Assembly: GCA_040757775.1 (NCBI GenBank)
Contig: JBFLWQ010000002.1
Coordinates: 124,001 to 188,000, forward strand
Direction of reading: 5' to 3'
From: Thermodesulfobacteriota bacterium
GTDB lineage: Bacteria > Desulfobacterota > UBA8473
DNA length: 64,000 bases
Positions 53,903 to 62,101 of the stretch are shown piece after piece. The notes under the pieces were generated by a model. It was not told the DNA's origin, did not search any database, and worked only from the letters and a program-made list of their open reading frames with translations. How positions within the stretch are numbered: position 1 is the first letter of the stretch; each line of letters starts with the position of its first letter. A program made the translations under genes and the position numbers.

Positions 53903-54835
53903 ATGACAATAGTTGCCTCTATTGATATTGGTACCAATACAATTCGCCTTTTAATCGCTGATATAGGTGAGAGAAAAAAACTAAAAAGGATAGTATCAAA
54001 GAGGGATATAACCAGACTGGGAGAAGGCTTTATTAAAAAAAAGGAAATATCCTTTAAAGCGACCAAGAGAAGTATCAAAGTCTTAGAGGAGTATTTAAAC
54101 CTGGTAAATAAATACCGGGCAAAGAAAACCCTCGCAGTGGCTACCAGTGCCGTGAGAGAAGCTGCCAATAAAGATGAATTTCTAATGGAGGTTTATCGAA
54201 GTACCGGTTTGGAGGTACAGGTCGTCTCAGAAAGGGAAGAGGCCAGCATGACATTAGCAGGTGTTCTATCGATTATAAGCGAAATTATCGGTAGAACCTT
54301 AGTCATAGATATTGGAGGAGGAAGCACGGAATTTATCACCATTGAAGGCAAAATCCTTATAACGACTCACAGTTTAAACCTTGGAGCAGTGTATTTAACT
54401 GAAAGATTTATCCACTCTGACCCACCACCTCACCTGGAACTTGAAAACTTAAGAGAGTTTGTTGCTAAAAGACTATCCTCCCTGCCATTGGCAGGACTTT
54501 CTTTTTCTTCTTTATTGGGCACTGCTGGGACAATCACCACACTGGCAGCAATTGACCAAGAAATGAGTACCTATGACCCAGAGAAAATAAACAAATACAC
54601 TTTGACCAGAGAAGCGGTAAAGAGCATTTACAACAGACTAAAGAGTCTTAATAGAGTTGAACGATGCTTAAATCCAGGCTTGGAAAGAGGAAGAGAGGAT
54701 ATAATTTTGGCTGGCACCATTGTTCTCCTGAGTATTATGGAAACCCTCAATTTTAACGAAATAACAGTTAGCGACTATGGGTTACTGGAAGGAATAATTA
54801 TAGACAACTATAGAAAAAGGGGAGACCTTTTTTAA
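53903..54835 (+). CDS. Ppx/GppA-family phosphatase
   Basis: Hydrolyses polyphosphate or pppGpp. ASKHA fold with VASIDIGTNTIRLLIAD (about 3-19), AVATSAVREAANKDEF (about 72-87), the phosphate loop LVIDIGGGSTEF (about 133-144) and LGTAGTITTLAAIDQE (about 205-220). At 310 residues it is the short form without the C-terminal HD domains. Family members cannot be told apart by eye. Plus strand, convergent with the TlpA-like gene. Confidence 0.88.
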   Translation: MTIVASIDIGTNTIRLLIADIGERKKLKRIVSKRDITRLGEGFIKKKEISFKATKRSIKVLEEYLNLVNKYRAKKTLAVATSAVREAANKDEFLMEVYRSTGLEVQVVSEREEASMTLAGVLSIISEIIGRTLVIDIGGGSTEFITIEGKILITTHSLNLGAVYLTERFIHSDPPPHLELENLREFVAKRLSSLPLAGLSFSSLLGTAGTITTLAAIDQEMSTYDPEKINKYTLTREAVKSIYNRLKSLNRVERCLNPGLERGREDIILAGTIVLLSIMETLNFNEITVSDYGLLEGIIIDNYRKRGDLF

Positions 54836-54861
54836 TTTATTTCGTGTTGCCTCCGATATCC

Positions 54862-55617
54862 CTATAGCAGTGCTTTAATATCTTCGGCTATATCATTTAC
54901 TGCTTGTGCCCCCAGCCGTTTTGTCTTCATAACACCATCTTTCCCTATAAGGATAAACGCAGGAATGCCAACTATTCCATACTGCTTACTGAGGCTGCCA
55001 TCGTCTACAAATACTGGATATTTGATGGAATTTTTTTGCACATATGAGTTTACCGCTGGTATTCCAGATGGGACAGAATCTACGGACACTGCTATAATGT
55101 TTAAACCTTTTTGTTTATAATTGGTATAAAGGTTCCGTACTTCCGGGGTAATTTCTCGACACGGACCACACCACGTAGCAAAGAACATGAGCAGTAAAAC
55201 TCTGCCTTTATATTTTTTGAGATCCAGTTTCTTTATATCAGTACTGACTATTTCAGAAGGCGCTGTAATATCCTCTGATGGAATGACAGATGTTTCAGCT
55301 GGTTTTTTAGGAACAGGTGGAACCTTCATAGATTCCGGCGCAGGAACTGTTAGTTTGGTGATTCTCTTTTCAGGGGCTGTTAGAGCAGTTGAAGGTTCTG
55401 CTGTTTTCTGTTTTGGGAGTAACGCAGAAGGTGCTTTTTCTTTTTTCTGCACAGAAGATGGTAATGGAGTTTCAGCTGGTTTTCTTTCAGGGGCTGGTGC
55501 AGTTCTTACAGGTGCAGAAGTAGAAACCGGTGCTTTAGACTCTTCATCCTTTTTGCAGCCTGTTGAAATAAAGGCAGGCACAGACAATAACAGCAAAAAA
55601 AGTAAAAGCCTTTTCAT
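54862..55617 (-). CDS. TlpA-like thioredoxin-fold lipoprotein with long Pro/Ala linker
   Basis: Signal peptide with a lipobox-like ISTGC (Cys21; Ser at -3 is not ideal), then about 110 residues rich in Pro, Ala, Ser, Thr and Lys (for example APVRTAPAPERKPAETP), then a thioredoxin-like domain (about 127-251) with the active site FFATWCGPCREITPE (about 148-162) and cis-Pro loop GIVGIPAFILIG. It would act as a periplasmic thiol-disulfide reductant, tethered to the membrane on a long flexible arm. The partner, perhaps cytochrome c maturation, is not in the window. Confidence 0.87.
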   Translation of the reverse strand: MKRLLLFLLLLSVPAFISTGCKKDEESKAPVSTSAPVRTAPAPERKPAETPLPSSVQKKEKAPSALLPKQKTAEPSTALTAPEKRITKLTVPAPESMKVPPVPKKPAETSVIPSEDITAPSEIVSTDIKKLDLKKYKGRVLLLMFFATWCGPCREITPEVRNLYTNYKQKGLNIIAVSVDSVPSGIPAVNSYVQKNSIKYPVFVDDGSLSKQYGIVGIPAFILIGKDGVMKTKRLGAQAVNDIAEDIKALL

Positions 55618-55765
55618 TGAATCGCTCCTATATAATTACATTGAGATAGTGTTTGCAGTATTAATACCACATATATTAACTGTTGTCAAAAATTCAACAA
55701 CTACAATTGATGGACAAACTCCTCAATAACCTTAAAGTATTTCTTCATTCCTCCCATCATTATAA

Positions 55766-57052
55766 TCAAACTTTTCTCCTGTCATCCAGAACCCCCGCAT
55801 CTTGAGGTATAGTCCCTTCTTCTATCAGTACTACATTGGACTTAAGACGTATAACCTCTTTTAATTCATTGGTTAAAAATCCCTCTATCTTCCCCTTATC
55901 CACTAGTTTATTGAACTCCACCTTTATAGTTAATTCGTCCTCCAGTCTTGGTCTATCTACGATAATCTGAAACCTGCCCAACTCTGTATGCCTCTTTATC
56001 ACGCTTTCTACCTCGGAGGGGTTAATAAACATCCCCTTCACTTTTGCTATATCACTGGTCCTTCCTAAAATTCGCTTTAACCTGGGGGTTGATCTTCCAC
56101 AAGGACAAGGCTCTAAATTCAACCCTTCTGTTATATCACCTGTACGATACCTGATTATTGGCATAGCCCTTCTGTATATATCGGAAGCCACAACTTCGCC
56201 ACCCTCACCAAAAGGAACATGCCTGCCCGTCTTAGGATCGATAACTTCTACAAGGATTTCCTCATACAGATGCATACCGCCGCCCTCAGGACACTCGGCT
56301 GCTATCAGCCCAAGGTCAGCAGTTCCATAAGCCTCTCTGACCTCGGCTCCAAACGTCTCTTCCAGTCTACCTTTTGTATCTTCGGTCCTTACATCTCCCA
56401 GTACAATAAGCAGTCTCAATGATAGTTCCTTGCTGGGATCAATTCCCATCTCCTTTGCCGTTTCTCCCAATTTTAATACAAACATCGTAAATCCCATCAA
56501 AACTGTGGTCCCGGTTAACCTCATCATCTCTACATGCATTTTAGACATTCCAGGCCCCCCTGGCAGAACCGCACAACCGATCTTTCTGAATGCCTCATCA
56601 AGAGCAGTTCCGGCAATGACCCAGTGAAAGTTAGCAGCTAAATTCACTATGTCTTTTTTCCGAGCTCCACATATGTAAAAACCCTTGGCTACCATCGATG
56701 TTAACATATCATATTCTTCTTTTGTAAAAGGCAACGCTATCGGTCCAGGAGCTATATATATTCTGGAAAGATCTTCAGGGTTAACAGCAAGCAGATCGCC
56801 AAAAGGGGGATGAGCTTTCTGATTTTCAATTATCTGGATTTTCGACAAAAAAGGGACTCTTTCATAATATTCTTCAACTGTCCTCATATCATCTATCCTA
56901 ACCCCGGCATCTTCGAAACTTCTCCGATAATACAGGGCATTATTATATGCGTATCGTAACTGGGGCAATAGGTTACTCCATTGATATTCCAGAAGCTTAT
57001 CCCTTGACATCGTCTCTGTTTCCGGGTCCCAGTACATTTCCTTTTCCAGCAT
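55766..57052 (-). CDS. Phenylacetate-CoA ligase-like protein with degraded catalytic motifs
   Basis: A PaaK-family protein by overall likeness: YWDPETETMSRDKLLEYQWSN start, VPFLSK (about 66), EAYGTADLGLIAAEC (about 250), IRYRTGDI (about 297) and LKRILGRTSDIAKVKGMFI (about 325). The ATP phosphate loop, SSGTTGKPT in PaaK, reads IAPGPIALPFT (about 100-110). The C-terminal catalytic-lysine region reads QDAGVLDDRRKV instead of a GKxxR-type end. It may be inactive, or bind rather than ligate an acid. 428 residues, last gene of the minus-strand acyl-CoA group. Confidence 0.75.
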   Translation of the reverse strand: MLEKEMYWDPETETMSRDKLLEYQWSNLLPQLRYAYNNALYYRRSFEDAGVRIDDMRTVEEYYERVPFLSKIQIIENQKAHPPFGDLLAVNPEDLSRIYIAPGPIALPFTKEEYDMLTSMVAKGFYICGARKKDIVNLAANFHWVIAGTALDEAFRKIGCAVLPGGPGMSKMHVEMMRLTGTTVLMGFTMFVLKLGETAKEMGIDPSKELSLRLLIVLGDVRTEDTKGRLEETFGAEVREAYGTADLGLIAAECPEGGGMHLYEEILVEVIDPKTGRHVPFGEGGEVVASDIYRRAMPIIRYRTGDITEGLNLEPCPCGRSTPRLKRILGRTSDIAKVKGMFINPSEVESVIKRHTELGRFQIIVDRPRLEDELTIKVEFNKLVDKGKIEGFLTNELKEVIRLKSNVVLIEEGTIPQDAGVLDDRRKV

Positions 57053-57174
57053 TTATTAATACCTCCTCATATAGTCTTTAAAGTATTGCCGTTATCCCAA
57101 TTCCACAAAAAATTACATTCTTTATTTATTTATATAGGCTTTATGGTTCTATTACTATACAACCTAAAAAAACG

Positions 57175-58458
57175 TCAAGAGTTTGCCAAAGGTTTATCCG
57201 GTTGTTTTAGCACCAAAGAAAACGCTATTGAAACTGCGTAAGACCCAAAAGCCAGTAAAAAGGCTAAAGTATAATTTCCCATAATATCGTAAAGATACCC
57301 TCCCAGTACAGGACCTATCATTCCACCAATACCGGCACTCGTTGCTATTATCCCTATTATCTCTGCCAGAGAATGTGTCCCAAAAAGAGAACCTACTAAC
57401 CCAGGCAGTATAGGCACCTTGCCCCCATAAAAGAAACCAAATAATGCTACAAACACATAGAGTGCCCATGCGCTTTTAACAAAAATAAGCCAGAGGACCA
57501 TAATCCCACAAAAGCCTATACATATAATAAGCCCATACTTCCACCCTATCCTATCTGAAAAACTACCCATTACTATCCGGCCTAAGATACTGAACCCACC
57601 TATAAGTCCTAGGGCACTGGCTGCAATTACCTTTGGAATCCCTACATCTGTGGCAAAAGGCACTATATGAACCATTATCAAAAATAAGGGGAGAATAGCA
57701 AAAAAGTGGACAAGATATATTACCCAAAAGGTCCATGTCTTTATTGCATCTCTGGTAGTCCAGATCCGCAATCCTTCTTTACTGACAGTGCCTCCACTGT
57801 TATCTGCATATTTAACTCTTTGAAAAGAGAAATCATGTCCCTTTTCGTTATTAAACCCATATGGTTTTAACCCAATCTTTTCTGGACTGGAAACCATTAT
57901 CATGGCAAAAGCCATAAGGAGAAACATAGATGCACCACCTAATATTATGTAAGCCATTCTCCAACCGTAGGACCAGATAAAATACTCCGTAAGAGGTGCC
58001 AAAATCATGGTCCCAAAACCAACTCCCGACATGGCGATACCCAACACCAGCCCTCTTTTTTCTGCGAACCATCTCTGCACTGTAGCAGATGGGAGAGAAT
58101 AGACAATCCCTGCACCTAAGGAGGCTACGAAACCATAAAAGATATATAAATGCCAAATATTCCTGATCTGACTGGAAAGCATCAATCCTGCGCCTATAAG
58201 AAATGCTCCAATGGCTAAGGCTAACCTTGGACCATATGTATCAGTCACTCTACCTATTATGATACCGGATATGCCATAGACCACCAAATGTACTGAAGAA
58301 ACAGATGCAGTCAGTGCCCTGCTCCAGCCAAACTCTGCTTGCAACGATTTAAAGAATACACCAAAAGTGTAAAAAAGCCCATAAGACATGGCTGCCATAA
58401 AGGAGGCTGCTACTATTATCCAACCATAGAAAAATACAGGTTTATTTCGTTTTTTCAT
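57175..58458 (-). CDS. MFS transporter, oxalate/formate antiporter-like
   Basis: 427 residues with about twelve hydrophobic helices in two bundles and a central cytoplasmic loop (about 200-235). The opening FFYGWIIVAASFMAAMSYGLFYTFGVFFKSL and GWSRALTASVSSVHLVVYG are typical of OFA/monocarboxylate-type MFS proteins. It probably moves a carboxylate, in line with the CoA ligase-like neighbours. The direction and substrate are unknown. It begins 42 bases after the truncated synthetase. Confidence 0.85.
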   Translation of the reverse strand: MKKRNKPVFFYGWIIVAASFMAAMSYGLFYTFGVFFKSLQAEFGWSRALTASVSSVHLVVYGISGIIIGRVTDTYGPRLALAIGAFLIGAGLMLSSQIRNIWHLYIFYGFVASLGAGIVYSLPSATVQRWFAEKRGLVLGIAMSGVGFGTMILAPLTEYFIWSYGWRMAYIILGGASMFLLMAFAMIMVSSPEKIGLKPYGFNNEKGHDFSFQRVKYADNSGGTVSKEGLRIWTTRDAIKTWTFWVIYLVHFFAILPLFLIMVHIVPFATDVGIPKVIAASALGLIGGFSILGRIVMGSFSDRIGWKYGLIICIGFCGIMVLWLIFVKSAWALYVFVALFGFFYGGKVPILPGLVGSLFGTHSLAEIIGIIATSAGIGGMIGPVLGGYLYDIMGNYTLAFLLAFGSYAVSIAFSLVLKQPDKPLANS

Positions 58459-58500
58459 AAAAAATTTTTCTCAAATCTCTCTTCAATATCTACAATATTT

Positions 58501-58875
58501 TTAAGACCTTTTACATCTGGATCGGATGGAATTTGCCGTTTCAAGAAACTCCTTTCCAACTATCAACATACTGACTTTAGAATCATTCAAAAGGAAAGAC
58601 AGTTCTTTTCCTGTTAATCTGAAATTCAGTGGAACAACAATCATCCCGCTCTTTGCCGCTGCAAAGAAAACCTCTATATGTCTGTGACAGTTATGTTCCA
58701 GGATTGCTATCCTTTCCCCTTTCCTCATCCCCATCTGGAACAATGCATTTACCAGCGAATTGATTCTTTCATTCAACTCTTTGAAGCTGAATTTAATATG
58801 ACTATCTATACAAACTACAGCAGTTTTCTGTGGAAATTTTCGAATATTTCTAGCCAGCAAGTCCCCCAGAACCAA
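58501..58875 (-). pseudogene. Truncated acyl-CoA synthetase (N-terminal 124 residues only)
   Basis: LGDLLARNIRKFPQKTAVVC, FSFKELNERINSLVNALFQMG and AAAKSGMIVVPLNFRLTGKEL are the N-terminal lobe of an AMP-forming acyl-CoA synthetase. The frame ends after 124 residues, before the phosphate loop, and only 42 bases separate it from the next gene. About three-quarters of the enzyme is gone. It starts at a TTG at 58875, 15 bases after the enoyl-CoA hydratase. Most likely a deletion relic of a once complete gene in this operon. Confidence 0.8.
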
Positions 58876-58889
58876 TCTGATGTTACCCC

Positions 58890-59666
58890 CTACCTACCCT
58901 TAAACTGCGGTTCCCGCTTCTCCATGAAGGCATTTACCCCTTCTGCATGATCTTCGGTATCACACAATCCAGTCTGAACCATAGCCATATGGTCCAACGT
59001 TCCTGTCAGATCTGAATCCAACCCCCTGTTTATTGCGGATTTTGCCTTGCCAATAGCCTTAACTGCCCCCTTTGTCAACCTTCTTGCCAATTCCATTGCC
59101 TCATATTCCAGCTTGTCCGCGGCAACCACGCGGTTTACCAGACCAATCCTCTCTGCCTCTTTTGCATCAATTATGTCTCCGGTAAATATAAACTCTTTTG
59201 CTCTGGCAAGACCGATTAACCTGGGTAAAAGATATATCCCCACCATACCGGGAATCAGTCCGATCTTTATAAACAGTTCACCAAATTTTGCATTTTCTGA
59301 TGCTATTCTCATATCACAGGCTATAGCAAGTTCACAGCCACCGGCTGTGGCGTATCCATTAACCGCGGCAATAACCGGTTTTTCCAGGGTTATTATACTC
59401 ATAACCAACCTCTGTGCCCTGGGACAACCCTCCTTTACAAAGGCACAATTTGCCTGCACATCAGATAAATCCGCCCCCGATGAAAATGCATCCCCTGCCC
59501 CGGTGATAATCAGAGCCTTAACGTCATCATCATTTCCGGCTTCCTCAAACACCCTTCTAAGCCCTTCAACCATTTCCATACTAAGAGCATTTAACACATG
59601 GGGACGATTCAAAGTTATCTTTAAAACCCCCTCTCTCTTCTCCAAAATAATGGTTTTATCTTCCAC
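58890..59666 (-). CDS. Enoyl-CoA hydratase/isomerase family protein
   Basis: A crotonase-fold protein of 258 residues. Oxyanion-hole segments GAGDAFSSGADLSDVQ (about 55-70) and NGYATAGGCELAIACDMRIA (about 105-125) are typical, followed by GLIPGMVGIYLLPRLIG. It hydrates or isomerises an unsaturated acyl-CoA. The glutamate that acts in hydratases (around residue 112-135) is not obvious beyond CELA, so dehydratase, isomerase or hydrolase roles remain open. It starts the minus-strand acyl-CoA group. Gap 59667-60054 upstream is gene-free, with a palindrome CCTGATAATCAGG at 59881-59893. Confidence 0.88.
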   Translation of the reverse strand: MEDKTIILEKREGVLKITLNRPHVLNALSMEMVEGLRRVFEEAGNDDDVKALIITGAGDAFSSGADLSDVQANCAFVKEGCPRAQRLVMSIITLEKPVIAAVNGYATAGGCELAIACDMRIASENAKFGELFIKIGLIPGMVGIYLLPRLIGLARAKEFIFTGDIIDAKEAERIGLVNRVVAADKLEYEAMELARRLTKGAVKAIGKAKSAINRGLDSDLTGTLDHMAMVQTGLCDTEDHAEGVNAFMEKREPQFKGR

Positions 59667-60054
59667 CTGTATCTCCCTTCCCTTTTTTCAGCGCCCCAGT
59701 TATTTGGCTATTATGAATAACAACCATATAACAGCCTCAATATCTCTCTGTCAATAAATTATTAGGAGATTACTGAAAAACGAAAAAATTCCCTTTGAAG
59801 CGAACATCTGCCTGTGCGTTGCATGCAGACAGGTGGGTAGGATTTTTGAGTTACCCCTTCCCGGAGTTTCTGCCGTGTTTCCTGATAATCAGGGAATTTA
59901 TTCTGAGGATCGGATTCTGCGTTTGCTTTCCATGCTTTCCAACAATAATCTTTGACTTTTATTAGCAGTAGATATAAAATTTGTCAAAATTATGTTTGTC
60001 GGCAGGGTAATTAAGTATTATGTATATTAATTGTTAGCACTAAAGACCAAAATA

Positions 60055-60459
60055 ATGCCCATGAAACAATACTTGATAAAAAGAATAAAAAAGCTCTTCG
60101 AAAATATTGAGTCCACAATAACGACTCTAATTGTTCTTTTTCTTCTAAGTAGTTCAGTTGGTATTCTCGCCGTATCAAAGAAAGCATTAAATTTCTTCCT
60201 TCAAACCATAAATATACCAACGCCACTATACATAACAATAATCCTGCTGGTCGTTGTTTTAATACTTCACTTAAAGGCAAGAAAAAGTTATTCATCACAA
60301 AACCTAGATTTACTGGCGAATATTATTGAAAAAAATTCAATGCAAGATGCCGCTATTGATGAACTTAATAAACGAATTGAAACCATCGAAAGACACCTCG
60401 AAATTGATGGAGTTAGTAAACTCAATGAATATATTAAAAAACTTAGCACGCCAAAATAA
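60055..60459 (+). CDS. Small membrane protein with coiled coil, unknown function
   Basis: About 134 residues from the ATG at 60055 (MPMKQYLIKRIKKLF). Two hydrophobic segments (about 22-45 and 58-76: PLYITIILLVVVLILHL), then a charged helix predicted as coiled coil (NIIEKNSMQDAAIDELNKRIETIERHLEI). No family recognised. It is the first gene of cassette 1, 22 bases after the boundary, as expected for a cassette gene. A TTG at 60031 would give a longer form that crosses the boundary, so I do not use it. Confidence 0.6.
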   Translation: MPMKQYLIKRIKKLFENIESTITTLIVLFLLSSSVGILAVSKKALNFFLQTINIPTPLYITIILLVVVLILHLKARKSYSSQNLDLLANIIEKNSMQDAAIDELNKRIETIERHLEIDGVSKLNEYIKKLSTPK

Positions 60460-60471
60460 AGGAAGGTAATC

Positions 60472-60810
60472 ATGAAGAGAACCAATGTATTGTTTGCGCT
60501 TCTCGTTGTTCTTTTTTTGGCTGGATGTGTCACTAGCAAATTCACACAGACAGGAGAAGCATACCCGCCTTATGAAGGAATAGTCAAGGTTTTGACTGAG
60601 CCACCCAAGGATAAGAAGTACGTAGAAGTTGGCTGGGTTGCTTCCTCTGGAGGTATGATTCATGAATGGACAAATTTGATTGAAGCAATGCAAAAGGAAG
60701 CTGCTTCTAAAGGCGCAAACGCAATCATTCTTAACCAGCAATTCGGGCTTGTCGAAGGATCGAGTACGAAAAAATCCTTGATGGCTATAGCCGTAAGAAT
60801 ACTTGAATAG
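60472..60810 (+). CDS. Small lipoprotein, unknown function
   Basis: 112 residues with a clean lipoprotein signal: positive start, VLFALLVVLFLAGC, lipobox LAGC (Cys19). The mature part has KKYVEVGWVASSGGMIHEWT and KEAASKGANAIIL, a pattern like small heavy-metal-domain or DUF4156-type lipoproteins, but I am not sure of the family. AGGAAGG is upstream. Follows the membrane/coiled-coil gene by 12 bases. Confidence 0.72.
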   Translation: MKRTNVLFALLVVLFLAGCVTSKFTQTGEAYPPYEGIVKVLTEPPKDKKYVEVGWVASSGGMIHEWTNLIEAMQKEAASKGANAIILNQQFGLVEGSSTKKSLMAIAVRILE

Positions 60811-60865
60811 TAAGACATAATCAATCATTCGAGCCGTCCCTAAAAAAACATGCAAAGGAGCTTCT

Positions 60866-61069
60866 ATGGAAAAGAAATTTAATGACTGTAAACTTGGTGG
60901 AACACATCATTGTCCCAAAATAACTAATCCAATTATGAAAACATCAATACCGCCTAGAAAAGATACCGAACCGGTTACCCATGAAATTACAGAAACCCTT
61001 ATTGATGTAAGAAATCAAATATGCAGCAAATGCGATTCATTTACGGACAATTTGGATGTGATTCCTTAA
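60866..61069 (+). CDS. Small Cys/His-containing protein, unknown function
   Basis: 67 residues: MEKKFNDCKLGGTHHCPKIT and, near the end, QICSKCDSF. Four cysteines plus two histidines could hold a zinc ion. AAAGGAG lies five bases before the ATG, so translation is plausible. It overlaps the 3' end of the opposing gene (61041-61256) by 29 bases. No relative recognised. Confidence 0.5.
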   Translation: MEKKFNDCKLGGTHHCPKITNPIMKTSIPPRKDTEPVTHEITETLIDVRNQICSKCDSFTDNLDVIP

Positions 61070-61256
61070 ACATAGATGGAGTATCAATAAAAACGTTCAA
61101 TTCTCTTAACTTTACACGAATAGCATTAAACATAGCATGGAATAGTTCTTTAAATACCTCTTCTTTGAGAGTTCCATTATCATACGATTCAGACATGTCT
61201 ATGCCTTGCTGATATTCTTGACTGTTATGACATAGAACAAAACTTATTTTTAGCAT
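61041..61256 (-). CDS. Small protein of unknown function on the opposite strand in cassette 1
   Basis: 71 residues: MLKISFVLCHNSQEYQQGID, then KEEVFKELFHAMFNAIRVKL, ending HPNCP. AAGGAGG is five bases before the ATG at 61256. It runs against the array direction and starts just inside the attC-like site at 61278. No family recognised; could be a regulator or antitoxin-like peptide, but nothing shows this. Confidence 0.5.
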   Translation of the reverse strand: MLKISFVLCHNSQEYQQGIDMSESYDNGTLKEEVFKELFHAMFNAIRVKLRELNVFIDTPSMFKESHPNCP

Positions 61257-61277
61257 AATAGCCTCCTTAAAAGATTT

Positions 61278-61400
61278 GTGCTAACAAATCATTGGAGTTG
61301 ACGGCCAACATGTCTGCATGGTTGGATTTAATCCGTTCACTCAGTGTTACGCCATGTCTCTTAGGACATATTGGCCGCAACTCACTTCTATGTTATGTTT
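61278..61400 (+). other. attC-like recombination site 1
   Basis: Outer arms GTGCTAACA (61278) and TGTTATG (61391). Inner arms GAGTTGACGGCCAA (61295-61308) and TTGGCCGCAACTC (61371-61383) pair with one unpaired T, and pairing continues CATGTC/GACATA. Unpaired 8- and 7-base spacers separate outer and inner arms. This R-spacer-L layout with an extrahelical base is that of integron attC sites. Confidence 0.65.
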
Positions 61401-61411
61401 AGGATGAATAA

Positions 61412-61921
61412 ATGCAATTACGCTTCAGTGAACAGAACTTAATAGGATTATCGAATAGATATAATTATCGAATAGCGGACGATGATATTATGAATCTAAA
61501 GGATAATATTCAATCTAAAAGATATATAGAAAAGAAAGAATTATTTAAGATAGCTCATTGGAAAGCTCCTAGAAGCGCAAATCATGTGTATAAGAATGAT
61601 GAAGACTATATAAACGAAGTTACAAGGTTATCATTCACAACAACATCTGAAAGAGCAAAAATAGAAGTATTAACAATTCTTGATGGCGTATCTTGGCCCA
61701 CTGCATCGGTCATATTGCATCTATTCCATAGTGATCCATACCCAATATTAGACTTTAGAGCATTATGGTCTGTGAGTTTAGATGTTCCAGTTCAATATAG
61801 TTACAAGTTTTGGTGGCCATATGTTGAGTTCTGTAGAGATATAGCAGGACGCAATAATGTTGATATGCGAACATTGGATAAAGCATTATGGCAGTATTCA
61901 AAAGAAAACCAAGAAACATAA
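61412..61921 (+). CDS. Cassette gene: protein with helix-hairpin-helix-like segment
   Basis: 169 residues, starting 19 bases after the cassette boundary and ending within the next attC-like site. ILDGVSWPTASVILHLFHSD (about 89-108) looks like a helix-hairpin-helix of the DNA-glycosylase type, followed by YPILDFRALWS. The N-terminal half (RYIEKKELFKIAHWKAPRS) is unfamiliar. It may bind DNA, by inference only. No catalytic Lys/Asp pair like that of Nth can be assigned. Codon use looks AT-rich relative to housekeeping genes. Confidence 0.7.
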   Translation: MQLRFSEQNLIGLSNRYNYRIADDDIMNLKDNIQSKRYIEKKELFKIAHWKAPRSANHVYKNDEDYINEVTRLSFTTTSERAKIEVLTILDGVSWPTASVILHLFHSDPYPILDFRALWSVSLDVPVQYSYKFWWPYVEFCRDIAGRNNVDMRTLDKALWQYSKENQET

Positions 61922-61980
61922 CAAGTCATTGGAGTGAACGAGTGCCACAGGACACTTTTTGAGGTAGCATTATTATGAGG
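61914..61980 (+). other. attC-like recombination site 2 (repeat copy A)
   Basis: Starts AAACATAAC, the exact complement of the start of the cassette (GTTATGTTT, 61392), and ends ATTATGAGG with A where the crossover G is expected. The interior AGTGCC/GGACACT forms a small stem with a bulged A. The 68 bp at 61917-61984 match 62873-62940 with three differences. Confidence 0.6.
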
Positions 61981-62101
61981 AGTGCAAATCGGTTTGTACG
62001 AGAAAAGAGGGACGACCTTAAATAATTAAATATCCACACTGTTTAATAATGTTATTTACGAATTTAAGGTCGCCCCCCAAATCCCCTGTGAGTAAGAAAA
62101 C

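Noticed and set aside
55187-55729. 180-codon plus-strand frame opposite the TlpA-like gene
   Set aside because: It arises from the repetitive Pro/Ala linker codons of the real gene; translation is Gly/Ser/Val-rich with no ribosome site.
60011-60298. Minus-strand 95-codon frame with hydrophobic segments
   Set aside because: Hydrophobicity mirrors the antisense membrane gene at 60055-60459, and it crosses the cassette boundary at 60033.
60337-60855. 172-codon minus-strand frame over cassette 1
   Set aside because: Overlaps three plus-strand genes of which the lipoprotein has a clear signal peptide; no recognisable domain.
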